A DNA stretch of 64,000 bases from Ferranicluibacter rubi (GCF_011603255.1 NZ_JAANCM010000012.1:62001-126000); one strand, 5' to 3'; shown: positions 21,105 through 30,115, counted from the first letter of the stretch. The notes: a model not told the origin generated them from the sequence alone. Program-made: numbers and translations.

Positions 21105-21554
21105 TCAGGTTTGCGTAGGCTCGACCTTAAAGACATCGTCACCCACGAACACGATGATATAGCCACCGCTGGCCTCGGCCTGCGCGGCCCAGCGTTCCAA
21201 CAGCCCTTTATAGGGCGCCTGCTGCCATATCGTCGGATGATCGGGATCGACCAGCACGGTCGTCTGCGGTCCCTGCTCGTACACCATCATATGCGCGACC
21301 AGCGGGTCCCATTCCGGTTCGAGATCGGGCTTCGTCATCCACGCGCAGAGGAAGTCGCGACAGAGTGCCGGGCGTTCGGCATAGATCGTGCAGCCGCGCT
21401 CCGCCACGCAATGGCGGCACCAGGCATTGGCCGGCTTGTCCAGCGCATCGATATCCGGCAGGCGACAGCAGAGCGTGCACGTGCGGCAGCCACGCGCTGT
21501 TCCATCTGCGGGCGGAAGGCCGGTCGTATGCGGCGCGCTATCGAGGTGTGTCAC
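21105..21554 (-). CDS. Cysteine-cluster protein, YkgJ-like
   Basis: 149 residues from the GTG at 21554, which has AGGAGGG about 8 bases upstream. Longer in-frame starts would run back through the terminator at 21610-21641 and are unlikely. The Cys pattern GCRTCTLCCRLP...WCRHC...GCTIYAERPALCRDFLCAW resembles the CxxCCxx(16)C cluster of the YkgJ/UPF0153 family, thought to bind zinc or an Fe-S cluster. Role unknown. It is convergent with the 866-residue protein's gene and follows a beta-barrel gene in the same direction. Confidence 0.75.
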   Translation of the reverse strand: MTHLDSAPHTTGLPPADGTARGCRTCTLCCRLPDIDALDKPANAWCRHCVAERGCTIYAERPALCRDFLCAWMTKPDLEPEWDPLVAHMMVYEQGPQTTVLVDPDHPTIWQQAPYKGLLERWAAQAEASGGYIIVFVGDDVFKVEPTQT

Positions 21555-21609
21555 GAATCCTACCCTCCTGCCCGTGATATCCCGCCGATTTCCATGTCTC
21601 CCACATACG

Positions 21610-21641
21610 AAAAAGCCGGCTGGTGAACCAGCCGGCTTTTT
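21610..21641 (-). terminator. Terminator of the third beta-barrel gene
   Basis: A perfect 14-bp stem, AAAAAGCCGGCTGG at 21610-21623 with its complement at 21628-21641 around TGAA, followed on the minus strand by T residues from the stem itself. Confidence 0.85.
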
Positions 21642-21663
21642 GCATTCGAGGACCGAAAGGCTC

Positions 21664-22407
21664 TTAGAAGCTCTTGCGGAAGCCGACGATGACGGCGTGG
21701 CTGCGGAAATCGGTTTCCGAACGCGAGCCGTCACGTGCCGTGAAGGAGAAATCGTCGGCAGCGGTGAAGCGGTAGCCGATGTCGAAGGTGGTGTTGGTCA
21801 GCAGGGCGAAGTTGGTGAACAGGCCCAGTTCCTGGATGTTGATGCCGACGCCGGCGTCCAGGTGGTAGGCGAAGCGCGTGTCGTCATCGTCCATCAGCGT
21901 GGCAACGCCGGCAACGCCCTGGCGACGCAGCTCGAGGTTCATGACACCGACGCCGCCGCCGACGTAAGGCGTGATGGCCGAAAGCTGGCCGCCGAGCGGA
22001 ATGTCGAGGTAGCCGTTGACGTAGCCCTGAATGGTGCTTGCGTCGCCGAAGCTGTCGATGGAGCTGATGGCGCCGACGCCGCTGACGCGGTGATTGTCGA
22101 CCGAAGCGTTGCCGTAGCCGACTTCCAGTTCTACGCGGGGAGAGACATAGCCCATGTCGCCGAAGCTGTAACCGGCGCGAACGCCGCTGTAGTAGCCGAC
22201 GTCGTAGTCCGTGCCGACGCGTGCGCCGCCAGCGGCAAACGACGTGTCGTCGAGGAAGGTCAGGCTGCTGACCGAACCGAGGTAGAAGCCGCCATTGGTT
22301 TCCACGACGACCGGGCCGACCGGCTCGGTCAGATCTGCAGCGCGGACGATGGAGCCGGAAGCCGCCAGAGCGACACCAGCGAGCAGGATCTTGGTAAAGC
22401 GGGTCAT
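21664..22407 (-). CDS. Outer-membrane beta-barrel protein
   Basis: 247 residues from the ATG at 22407, which begins the signal peptide MTRFTKILLAGVALAASGSIVRAADL; the open frame extends 25 codons further without resemblance to a signal peptide. AAGGAT precedes the start. The mature part is built of amphipathic strands (GGFYLGSVSSLTF, YSGVRAGYSFGDMGYVSPRVELEVGYG, GQLSAITPYVGGGVGVMNLELR, FDIGYRFTAADDFSF) and ends HAVIVGFRKSF with a terminal Phe, the outer-membrane insertion signal. Related in design to the barrels at 10067 and 11530. Confidence 0.83.
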   Translation of the reverse strand: MTRFTKILLAGVALAASGSIVRAADLTEPVGPVVVETNGGFYLGSVSSLTFLDDTSFAAGGARVGTDYDVGYYSGVRAGYSFGDMGYVSPRVELEVGYGNASVDNHRVSGVGAISSIDSFGDASTIQGYVNGYLDIPLGGQLSAITPYVGGGVGVMNLELRRQGVAGVATLMDDDDTRFAYHLDAGVGINIQELGLFTNFALLTNTTFDIGYRFTAADDFSFTARDGSRSETDFRSHAVIVGFRKSF

Positions 22408-22782
22408 GAAGCTATCCTTCAAAAAGAGAGCGGCGCAATCAGCAAGTGTGCGTCGGATGATGGTTAAGTAGTCGGTTTTCACGTGAGCAGTAGAGGGGAC
22501 AGCGCCAAAATGCTGTCTGGCTCACCTCGAAAAATGGGGCTGTTGCATGAAAGTCACGAATGCGTCTCATGCGTGTGTTAGAAAGTGCCGAAAGCCCGTT
22601 GCGTGAAAAAAGCGACGTACGACGGACTTTCGCCCGTTGTCTTGACGCATGTCGTTCTTCCGAAACCGCGAGATGGTCAGTTGGCCGGCGCGGCCCTATG
22701 TTGTCCGGCATGGTGCCCGCAGCGTATGCCGGGTATCGAGACTGTCCGCGCAGCGGTGCGCACGAACCCGTGAGGAAGCCTG
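22408..22782. other. Intergenic region between divergent beta-barrel and DUF900 genes
   Basis: It must hold promoters for both neighbours. I see a CtrA-type half-site, TTAACCAT read on the minus strand, at 22460-22467, 53 bp upstream of the beta-barrel start. No open frame in the region looks like a gene. Confidence 0.6.
22460..22467 (-). promoter_or_regulatory. Putative CtrA half-site upstream of third beta-barrel gene
   Basis: TTAACCAT on the minus strand, oriented towards the gene starting at 22407. It is only a half-site, so weaker support than the full boxes at 9967 and 11429. Confidence 0.4.
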
Positions 22783-23949
22783 ATGATCGCGATCCGCGCC
22801 GCCGCCGCCATGCCGCGTGTCCGCCCCGCCTTCCTCATCTTCCTGTTTTCCCTGCTGGCGACCTTGGGCGGCTGTGCCAGCCGGCCGGCGGCCTCGGTGC
22901 TCGATCCGGTGTCACTTGCTCGGGGCACAGCCGGAGATGCGGCCGCGTCCGGCGGCAAGGCGCTTACGCTCTTTGCCGTCACCAATCGCGAGCGGGACGG
23001 GGACGGCTTCGACAGCGGTCGCGCCCGTGCTCTGACCTATGAGCGCTACCGGTTGTCCATACCCGCGGCGCACAAGCCCGCGGCCATCGAGTACCCCTCG
23101 AAAAAGGCCGATCCGACACGGGCGATGACGGTGCGCGAGCGTCGCGCGCTCGACCAGCGCAGCATGGTGGCCGCCATCATCTCGCAGCCCGGGTTCGACG
23201 GCACGATCGGCCTGTTCGTGCATGGGTTCAACTATCGCTATCAGGAGGGCGTGTTCCGGCTGGCGCAGATGGCGGTGGATTCGCGCAGCAAGGCGACGCC
23301 GGTGCTGTTTTCCTGGCCGTCCGAAGGCGCACTTTCGGGCTACCTCGCCGATCGGGATGCCGTGCTCTTCTCCCGCGACGACCTCGTGTCGCTGATGGCC
23401 GCGCTCGCCGAAACCCGCAAGGTGCGACAGATCCTCGTGTTCGGTCACAGCATGGGCGGTTTTCTCATCATGGAATCGCTGCGCCAGCTGCGCCTGACGG
23501 ATCGCGGCGATGTGCTCGACAAGCTGACGGTGATCCTCGCGGCACCCGATATCGACGCGGACCTTTTCCGCCGCCAGATGGACGTGGTCGGCCGGTTGCG
23601 CTCGCCGCTGGTGCTGCTCGTCTCGCCGAAGGACGAGGCGCTGGCGGCATCCAGCCTGCTCAGCGGTTCCCGGCCGCGGGTCGGTCGGCTGGACGTGGAG
23701 GATCCGAAGGTGCGGGAAACGGCGAAGGCCTATGGCGTCCTCGTGGTCGATATCACCTCGCTGAATGCACCGGACGGGCTCGGCCATGATCGTTATGCGA
23801 GCCTTGCGGCGCTTGCGCCGCAGGTCAGCGCACTTGGCCGTCCCGGCGCGGCGACGCCTGGGGATGTCGGTGCCTTCATTCTCGATGCAGCGGGGCAGGT
23901 GGTGGCAAGTCCGTTCACCGTCGCCGGCCGCATTCTCGCGCCGAAATAG
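22783..23949 (+). CDS. DUF900-type alpha/beta hydrolase lipoprotein
   Basis: 388 residues. A hydrophobic N-terminus ends in LGGCAS, a lipobox with Cys near residue 31, so the protein is probably a lipoprotein. The hydrolase fold shows LFVHGFNYRYQEG (oxyanion region), VLFSWPSEG, the nucleophile elbow GHSMGG near residue 227, and AAPDIDADLF, all typical of DUF900 proteins. Substrate is unknown. A palindromic repeat follows directly after the stop. Confidence 0.85.
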   Translation: MIAIRAAAAMPRVRPAFLIFLFSLLATLGGCASRPAASVLDPVSLARGTAGDAAASGGKALTLFAVTNRERDGDGFDSGRARALTYERYRLSIPAAHKPAAIEYPSKKADPTRAMTVRERRALDQRSMVAAIISQPGFDGTIGLFVHGFNYRYQEGVFRLAQMAVDSRSKATPVLFSWPSEGALSGYLADRDAVLFSRDDLVSLMAALAETRKVRQILVFGHSMGGFLIMESLRQLRLTDRGDVLDKLTVILAAPDIDADLFRRQMDVVGRLRSPLVLLVSPKDEALAASSLLSGSRPRVGRLDVEDPKVRETAKAYGVLVVDITSLNAPDGLGHDRYASLAALAPQVSALGRPGAATPGDVGAFILDAAGQVVASPFTVAGRILAPK

Positions 23950-23950
23950 A

Positions 23951-23994
23951 GCAATTCCAGCAAAAGTGCGCAGCGGTTTTGCGTCCGGAATTGC
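23951..23994. repeat. Short rhizobial palindromic repeat
   Basis: GCAATTCC at 23951-23958 is complementary to GGAATTGC at 23987-23994, and an inner pair GCAAAA (23960-23965)/TTTTGC (23977-23982) continues the stem. The sequence matches a dispersed intergenic palindrome common in Rhizobiaceae genomes (recalled, not searched). It sits between the DUF900 and DUF4105 genes and may act as a weak terminator. Confidence 0.7.
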
Positions 23995-24067
23995 GTTGAA
24001 ACGCTCCAAAGTCGACGGCCGCGCACCAAATACCACCGCCATCAATATCCCTGAAGAGGTTCAAAGC

Positions 24068-25090
24068 ATGCGACTGTTCACGACCCTTGCCACAGGCCTC
24101 GTCAGCGCGATTTTCCTGCTCGCGGCTCTGCTGGCCACCGTGTGGACGGCGCTGGCGCTGTGGTACCGCATTCCCGGTGACGGGCTGCTACGCGGCGTGG
24201 CGGTGTTCCTCTGGGTCGTCTTCATCCTCGGCCTCATCCTGTTCGGTCGCCGCTATCCCCTTGCCGCCGGCGGCATCTTCCTCGTGGGGCTCCTCGCCGT
24301 GGGCATCTGGTGGCAGACGATCCGCCCGCGGCTCGATCGCGACTGGGCACCCGATGTCGCCCGCACGGTGACGGGCACGATCGGCAACGACAATGCCGGG
24401 GGCAGCGATGTCGTCACGCTCCGCAATGTGCGCAATTTCCGCTGGACGAGCGACCGGGATGCCAAGCCGCTGTGGGAAACCCGAAGCTATGATCTCGATA
24501 CGATCACCGGCACGGATCTCGTCCTGTCCTATTGGGGTATGGACGCCATCGCCCATACGCTCGTCAGCTTCAGCTTTGCCGATGGCCAGCGCGTGACCTT
24601 CTCAGTCGAAATCCGGCGCGAGAAAACGGAAGAATTTTCCTCCATCGCCGGCTTTTTCAAAAGCTACGAGCTCGCCTTCATCGCCGCCGACGAGAGCGAC
24701 ATCCTCTATCTCCGGACCAATATGCGCCGGGAGGATACCTATCTCTACCCGTTGGCGCTGCCCCGTCAGGCGGCCGCCGCCCTTTTCCTCACCTATATCA
24801 ACGCCGCCAACGAGCGCGCCGAGACACCGGAATTCTACGATACGTTGACCAGCAACTGCACCACCGTCATTTTCGATCTCGCCCGGCTGGTCTCGCCCGG
24901 CATCCCCATGGACTGGCGCATCCTGCTGTCCGGATATCTCCCGAGCTACCTTATCGATCAGGATGCGACGCTCTGGAAGCTGCCGGAAAACGAGCTGCGC
25001 GCCAAAGCCGCCATCAGCGCCAAGGCCCGGGCGACGCCCACCAACGGCCCGGATTACTCCACGATCATCCGCGCGGATACCATACCGTAA
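24068..25090 (+). CDS. DUF4105 domain membrane protein
   Basis: 340 residues from the ATG at 24068 (GAGG a few bases upstream at 24055). Three hydrophobic spans occupy about residues 8-30, 43-60 and 65-85; the rest is a soluble domain with the DUF4105 signature LTSNCTTVIFDLAR near residue 265 and an absolutely typical W/Y-rich context before it. DUF4105 is suspected to be a periplasmic or lumenal hydrolase domain related to NlpC/P60-like folds; activity is unproven. It may be co-transcribed with the DUF900 gene. Confidence 0.82.
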   Translation: MRLFTTLATGLVSAIFLLAALLATVWTALALWYRIPGDGLLRGVAVFLWVVFILGLILFGRRYPLAAGGIFLVGLLAVGIWWQTIRPRLDRDWAPDVARTVTGTIGNDNAGGSDVVTLRNVRNFRWTSDRDAKPLWETRSYDLDTITGTDLVLSYWGMDAIAHTLVSFSFADGQRVTFSVEIRREKTEEFSSIAGFFKSYELAFIAADESDILYLRTNMRREDTYLYPLALPRQAAAALFLTYINAANERAETPEFYDTLTSNCTTVIFDLARLVSPGIPMDWRILLSGYLPSYLIDQDATLWKLPENELRAKAAISAKARATPTNGPDYSTIIRADTIP

Positions 25091-25136
25091 AGGGTCAATG
25101 TCCCGTCATTCGTCGGCGCTTCGGGAGAGCCCGCCA

Positions 25137-25454
25137 TCAGCGCCACCGCCTGTGCAGCACGACGGCCATCGCAAGGATCACCAGCGCCGTCGGCCAGAAG
25201 TCCGTCATCTGATCGAACGACCATTTCCACATCTCATACCCTTCGAGATGCGGCGGCTTCATGTTCACACTGACCTCGAAATCCCGCTTTTCCCGCCCAT
25301 GGAAATGCCCGATGGCAAACGCCAGCCCCATGAGAACAGCCACACGCCGCTCGAAGAGGGCGCGGAGCAACAGAGCCACGACCGCGGCCATGACGATGGC
25401 TTCGACGATGTGGCCGAGCCAGTCGAGGTTTGCTTGGATATAAGTCCAGTCCAT
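25137..25454 (-). CDS. Small membrane protein, unknown
   Basis: 105 residues with hydrophobic spans near residues 14-32 and 85-100 (VEAIVMAAVVALLLRALF, PTALVILAMAVVLHRRW). No family recognised. Located immediately downstream of the DUF4239 gene on the same strand (48 bp gap), so the two may form an operon. Confidence 0.6.
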   Translation of the reverse strand: MDWTYIQANLDWLGHIVEAIVMAAVVALLLRALFERRVAVLMGLAFAIGHFHGREKRDFEVSVNMKPPHLEGYEMWKWSFDQMTDFWPTALVILAMAVVLHRRWR

Positions 25455-25502
25455 GGATCGTCTATTTTCGGGAGGACGGTGGCGTCGGAGCCATTTTGAG
25501 AA

Positions 25503-26249
25503 TCAAGGCTGCAGCTCCGCGAGCGCGCGGCGCAACGGAGCGTCCGAAATCTGAATGGTGCCTTCGAACGGAACATCCATGTCGAGGACGAGGTAAAATG
25601 CCGTTGCGATCAAGCTGGCGCCAACGAGGAAGGAAATCGTCACGACCGCATTCAGCGGGGCGCGATAGCCGAAACTGGCAAAGATGAGCGTGAGCCAGGC
25701 GACGAGCAAGGCGATCAGCGGCATCGGGATCGCGCCTTCGGCGTTTCCAACGATGCTCCACCTCTGCTCCACCAGGCGATGATACTGCTGCCGTATGTCG
25801 ATCAGCAGGTTCTGGTGGAAGTCATCGGCGGGCTGAATGGCCGTGATCGCGTCCCCCACGGCATCGAGCGCACGCCCACCGTCATCCGGCCGACGAACAT
25901 CTGCTGCGGCGGGATTGGCAAGAGCATGAACGACATAGTCGTGCAGCTTGTCGCGCGCCTCCTTACCCATGAGACCGTATGTTCTCAGAGTGCGATCGAG
26001 CAAGATGATGTTCGTCGAGAACGAGTGCACGCTGGTATCGATGCTCTCATACGTGTTCTTCGCCGAATTGATCATCAGGCCAAAAACAAGAGACGACATG
26101 ACCACGAAGATGTTGGCAAAAAGTCTCACGACCGTGTTCGTGTCATCGTCGCGGTGCCGGACCGACATCCTCGGGGATAACAGCATGGCACCGACAGACG
26201 CCACAGACAGAGATCCGAATATCGCAGGCGCAATCCAGGTTTCGTTCAT
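25503..26249 (-). CDS. DUF4239-like membrane protein
   Basis: 248 residues from the ATG at 26249 (MNETWIAPA). Four hydrophobic spans: residues about 5-25, 45-65, 180-197 and 205-225; between them a soluble helical stretch with SAKNTYESIDTSVHSFSTNIILLDRTLRTYG, a pattern of the DUF4239 (bestrophin-like) family. Function unknown. The gene ends just above the AT-richer island. Confidence 0.7.
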   Translation of the reverse strand: MNETWIAPAIFGSLSVASVGAMLLSPRMSVRHRDDDTNTVVRLFANIFVVMSSLVFGLMINSAKNTYESIDTSVHSFSTNIILLDRTLRTYGLMGKEARDKLHDYVVHALANPAAADVRRPDDGGRALDAVGDAITAIQPADDFHQNLLIDIRQQYHRLVEQRWSIVGNAEGAIPMPLIALLVAWLTLIFASFGYRAPLNAVVTISFLVGASLIATAFYLVLDMDVPFEGTIQISDAPLRRALAELQP

Positions 26250-26931
26250 CGAACTTCCATCGGGCAGAAAGTGGTATTCTTCACGCAACCCTAGCATATG
26301 CTGACGCGCGGACCAGCAGCGTCGCTGCATCCATCCACTGAGGCAACCGCCGGTCCTGCGGGGTTTGCGCCTCTCTGTCTCACGGCGCGCTGCACGAGTT
26401 CTTGACAGCGAGGCAGTGGCGGAATCCGCGCGACTTGGCCATTTTCGCCAAATCTGCCGGCGTCTGTGAAGAGGGCTTCAAGACCCCTCGAAACGCCCTT
26501 TAGGATTCTTCAAATCATTGATTTGTAACGATGGGGCGCGACCCGCTCCGTTGTCAGATTTTGGCCTGCAATGGCGAATTGGCCGATCTCAACCAATTTC
26601 TAGAATGTCAGAGCGTCCTATCTTTGGATTCTCATTAAAATACAGCGGGATAGTTGAAAACAGATACTGGTGAAAGAATGACAGTGCAGCAGAACCACTG
26701 GGCTGTACGCCGGTCCTAGGTGAAAACCAAAGATAAACTCAGCTGACGCCATAACTTATTATGCTTATTTAGAAGTATCGTAATTGAGAAATGCTAGACA
26801 GTTTAGGGCCTACCTGTATGTAAGGCTCAGGCAATGCCCGGATGGTACTGATGGCTCATTAGTTGCGAGCGCCAGTCTGGTTTCAAAAAGGGCAAGCCCC
26901 AAGCGTTGTGAAAGAATATGGGGACGATACG
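26250..26931. other. AT-richer intergenic region upstream of the exonuclease gene
   Basis: The first half has ordinary GC; from about 26480 the sequence turns AT-rich and stays so to the tRNA gene. A perfect odd palindrome, CAAATCA-T-TGATTTG at 26511-26525, could be a regulator site. No open frame looks like a gene. I looked for a copy of the tRNA 3' end as an attachment site and found none. Confidence 0.55.
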
Positions 26932-27504
26932 GTGGATGTTTTTTTCTCGGCAGACGTTGAAACAGACGGCGCCATTCCTGGCCCTTTTTCCATGCTATCT
27001 TTTGCTTTGGTTTACGCTGGAACTTATGACGGCAGTACATTCTCTCGCCCGCAAGATTATAAGCAGTCATTTTATCGCGAGCTCAGACCGATCTCCGACG
27101 ACTTCGATCCCGAAGCCCTAGCGATCAATGGCCTTGATCGAGCTGAACTATCGCTTCGAGGAGTATCACCTGAAATTGCGATGGATCAAGCTTTCGACTG
27201 GATTCAAGAATTCTCCGGGGCAGGAAAGCCGGTGCTGGTAGCATATCCCCTCTCTTTCGATTGGACATGGCTTTATTGGTACTTCATCCGCTTCTCCAAG
27301 CGCGGCTCGCCGTTCGGGCATTCGCGTTGTTTCGATTTGAAGACCGCAGTCGCCGTTAAAACGGGTCGTACGATTAGTTCTTCTGGTAGGGGGAAGCTTC
27401 CCGTTCGCTTCACTTCAACCCGCCCGCATACTCACCATGCCGTTGACGACGCGATAGAGCAGGCCGAGATATTTGCAAATATTTTTGAAGGTGAAGGCGA
27501 ATGA
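26932..27504 (+). CDS. DEDDh-type 3'-5' exonuclease domain protein
   Basis: 190 residues from the GTG at 26932, chosen because GGGGA lies 7 bases upstream and it places the first catalytic motif near the N-terminus; GTG 26908 and TTG 26863 are possible longer starts. Motif I is SADVETDG (D-x-E), motif II carries the Asp in LSFDWTWLYW, motif III is HHAVDDAIEQA with His four residues before Asp, so it is the DEDDh (RNase T/epsilon-like) subclass. GPFSMLSFALV after motif I recalls stand-alone exonuclease-like proteins. The stop overlaps the next ATG (ATGA). Composition is much more AT-rich than its neighbours, suggesting transfer. Substrate unknown. Confidence 0.75.
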   Translation: MDVFFSADVETDGAIPGPFSMLSFALVYAGTYDGSTFSRPQDYKQSFYRELRPISDDFDPEALAINGLDRAELSLRGVSPEIAMDQAFDWIQEFSGAGKPVLVAYPLSFDWTWLYWYFIRFSKRGSPFGHSRCFDLKTAVAVKTGRTISSSGRGKLPVRFTSTRPHTHHAVDDAIEQAEIFANIFEGEGE

Positions 27505-28487
27505 GCTACATAGATGAACGAAAGATCGCGACCTTAAAACGGTTTTCCGAACTGCAGAATCATCTCACTAAAGCAAGTGAAATAGTTGCAGGCACTGCGT
27601 GTGTCTATGCGACAGGCTCTTTCGGCCGGCTTGAAGCAGGAGATCAAAGTGATCTCGATGTTTTCATCGTCAGTAAGACAGGGGAGATCGAAAGAGATAG
27701 TAAAAAGTTCATGGTCAACCAGTTGTCAAATTTAGACACAATCCTTGTGAAGGCTGAGCTTATAAAAGCGATTAACGTGCTAAATATGCCAAAGTTTGAT
27801 GCTGATGGCAAGTATTTGGCCAGCCATTCGATTCAAGATTTAAAGTCTCATTTAGGCACGGCAAAAGACGACTACCTTAATACACTGACTGGAAGGCTAT
27901 TGCTTTTTCTAGAAAGCCGCCCGCTCATTGGTGAAGCCGTTTACGACGAAATCATCGATGAGGTAATAGCTGCATACTGGGGTGATTATGGAGATCACGC
28001 CGCAGATTTCATTCCCGCTTTCCTAACCAATGACATTCTTCGGCTTTGGCGGACATTCTGCGTCAACTATGAGTCAGGGCGTCGCTCTGAGAAGGGCGAC
28101 GCAAAAATTAAAAATCACAAGCTGAAACACAGTAGAATGCTAACTTGTTACTCTGCGTTACTTTTCCTGTTGGCCGTGTATAAAATAGATGGCACGGTTT
28201 CGCCGGAGCGGGCCAAGGAGATGACCAAATTAACACCTACTGACCGTTTGCATTGGCTGTTGCAGCAGCCGTCCTTCGGGGAGCTTCACCCCCAGATTTT
28301 AGAGCTTTTAGAAAAGTACGGGGATTTCTTGAAAAGAATGGACCAACCGAAAGAGAAGCTTAGAGATCTCTTCGAAAGCAATAGCAAAGAGTGGGTCCGG
28401 AAATCCTACGAATTCGGTGACACATTATTTGATATTTTGGCTGCCTTGGGAAAAGATACAAAATTTTTCAGATTGATTGCAGTTTAG
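27501..28487 (+). CDS. Nucleotidyltransferase-fold protein (pol-beta superfamily), unknown role
   Basis: 328 residues. Residues about 38-56 read TGSFGRLEAGDQSDLDVF, the G-S-x(n)-D-x-D signature of the pol-beta nucleotidyltransferase fold with both metal-binding Asp intact; LDTILVK near residue 83 may supply the third acidic residue. The remaining 200 residues are helical (AAYWGDYGDHAADFIPAF, RLWRTFCVNYE, SRMLTCYSALLFLLAVY) and resemble no family I can name. It is coupled by ATGA overlap to the exonuclease gene, so the two products probably act together. AT-rich codons (TTA, ATA, AGA) set it apart from the chromosome. Alternatives: GlnD/DUF294-like, CD-NTase-like or a tRNA-modifying toxin. Confidence 0.7.
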   Translation: MSYIDERKIATLKRFSELQNHLTKASEIVAGTACVYATGSFGRLEAGDQSDLDVFIVSKTGEIERDSKKFMVNQLSNLDTILVKAELIKAINVLNMPKFDADGKYLASHSIQDLKSHLGTAKDDYLNTLTGRLLLFLESRPLIGEAVYDEIIDEVIAAYWGDYGDHAADFIPAFLTNDILRLWRTFCVNYESGRRSEKGDAKIKNHKLKHSRMLTCYSALLFLLAVYKIDGTVSPERAKEMTKLTPTDRLHWLLQQPSFGELHPQILELLEKYGDFLKRMDQPKEKLRDLFESNSKEWVRKSYEFGDTLFDILAALGKDTKFFRLIAV

Positions 28488-28693
28488 AAGAAGTGGAATT
28501 CCTGTGAGGCAATCGAATTTGCCGCATCAATTTTGGCCGTAAGCTTCGATATTGTATGTTTATCTTTCATGGTCCAGCGTGGTAAATAGGCAAGTGAAGC
28601 GCACCTCAGGATAGCTGCTCGGAATGGTAAGACCACATGTTTCATAATGGGGGATTACGCGATCTCTTATCGCTCGCGGTTCGCAAAACCATT

Positions 28694-28770
28694 TGGTAGC
28701 GGGAGAGGGACTCGAACCCCCGACACGCGGATTATGATTCCGCTGCTCTAACCACCTGAGCTACCCCGCC
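28694..28770 (-). tRNA. tRNA-Met (anticodon CAU)
   Basis: The minus strand folds as a complete 77-base tRNA with encoded CCA. The D-arm is AGCTCAGGTGGTTAGAGC, the anticodon stem GCGGA/TCCGC encloses ATCATAA (anticodon CAU), and the T-arm is CGGGGGTTCGAGTCCCTC. The CAU anticodon could also belong to a lysidine-modified tRNA-Ile2 (a TilS substrate); the overall sequence looks like elongator tRNA-Met. The AT-rich island lies on its 3' side. Confidence 0.93.
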
Positions 28771-28918
28771 GCCGGATGCGACCTTTGGTCGGTCGCTTGC
28801 GGTGGGCGGCTTATAAGATGTGGGTCAGGGGGGTGTCAAGCGATGGTGGAAAAAAAGCCGCAGGATGTGCGGGGCGGGGGCCGAACGCTTGTGGGACAGG
28901 GGCTGGCCGTCGCCCGGT

Positions 28919-30115
28919 TCAGGCGGCGGCGGGAGTTTCCAGGAGGTGGCGCAGGGCCTGTTCGGCGGCGGGTTCGCGTTCCGAGCGCAGGATGAAGCCA
29001 CCGCCGTACACGCGGGCGTCTTCGCCGGGGCCGGAATAGAGCGCGCAGGCCTGTCCGGGCGCGATGCCGGCTTCGCCTTCCATGAGTTCCACGGTGATGC
29101 CCGAGGCATCGACCTTCAGCAGTGCCGGGGCGGGAACGCGGGTGGAGCGGACCTTGGCGTAGCAGGCAAGGCCTTCCGCCGGCAGGTCTTCGAGGGCCAC
29201 GTCGCCCAGCCAGTTCATGTCGCGCAGCGCGACGCGGCGGGTCTCCAGCGCCTCGCGCGGGCCGACGATGACGCGGCAGGAGCGGGCGTCGAGGTGGACG
29301 ACATAAAGCGGCTCGCCTGTGGCGACGCCGATGCCGCGGCGCTGGCCGATGGTGTAGTGCAGGATGCCCTCGTGCCGGCCGAGAACACGGCCGTCGAGAT
29401 GGACGATATCGCCGGCCAGCGCTGCATTCGGCCGCAGCTTGGAGACGATGTCGCTATACTTGCCCTGCGGCACGAAACAGATGTCCTGGCTGTCAGCCTT
29501 CTTGGCGACGACGAGGCCCATATCCTCGGCCAGCGCCCGGGTTTCCGCCTTGGTCAGGTGGCCGAGCGGGAAGCGCAGGTAATCGATCTGCTCCTGCGTG
29601 GTCGCAAACAGAAAGTAGCTCTGGTCGCGGTCGGCGTCCGTCGGGCGGTAGAGCGCGCGGCGACCGGGAAAGCCCGGCTGCGGATTGGCGCGCGAGCGGA
29701 TATAGTGGCCCGTCGCCAGCGCATCGGCGCCGAGGTCGCGGGCGGTCGCCAGCAGATCGGCGAACTTGACGGTCTGGTTGCAGGCGACGCAGGGGATCGG
29801 CGTTTCCCCGGCGATATAGCTCTCGGCAAACGGATTGATGACGGTTTCGCGAAAGCGCTGCTCGTAGTCGAGCACGTAATGGGGAATGCCGAGCACGTCG
29901 CAGACGCGGCGTGCGTCGTCGATATCCTGTCCCGCGCAGCAGGAGCCGGCGCGGTGGACGGCAGCGCCGTGGTCGTAGAGCTGCAGCGTGATGCCGAAGA
30001 CATTGTAGCCCTCCCGCTTCAGAATGCCCGCGACGACGGAACTGTCGACGCCGCCGGACATGGCGACAACGACGCGGGTATCTTCAGGCTTGCGGTCGAA
30101 ATCGAGGCTGTTCAC
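28919..30115 (-). CDS. mnmA: MnmA, tRNA-specific 2-thiouridylase
   Basis: 398 residues from the GTG at 30115 (reads [21 protein letters not shown]), which matches the N-terminus of rhizobial MnmA; an upstream ATG at 30181 would add 22 residues. The PP-loop SGGVDSS is near residue 19. Catalytic Cys residues are in [12 protein letters not shown] and in [11 protein letters not shown]. It adds sulfur to U34 of Lys, Glu and Gln tRNAs. The Cys-rich insertion [13 protein letters not shown] is normal for the family. Confidence 0.96.
   Translation of the reverse strand: MNSLDFDRKPEDTRVVVAMSGGVDSSVVAGILKREGYNVFGITLQLYDHGAAVHRAGSCCAGQDIDDARRVCDVLGIPHYVLDYEQRFRETVINPFAESYIAGETPIPCVACNQTVKFADLLATARDLGADALATGHYIRSRANPQPGFPGRRALYRPTDADRDQSYFLFATTQEQIDYLRFPLGHLTKAETRALAEDMGLVVAKKADSQDICFVPQGKYSDIVSKLRPNAALAGDIVHLDGRVLGRHEGILHYTIGQRRGIGVATGEPLYVVHLDARSCRVIVGPREALETRRVALRDMNWLGDVALEDLPAEGLACYAKVRSTRVPAPALLKVDASGITVELMEGEAGIAPGQACALYSGPGEDARVYGGGFILRSEREPAAEQALRHLLETPAAA

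Noticed and set aside
26474-26500. Possible copy of the tRNA-Met T-arm as an attachment site at the far end of the island
   Set aside because: Only a loose resemblance (GAGGG...ACCCC) with gaps; not a credible direct repeat.
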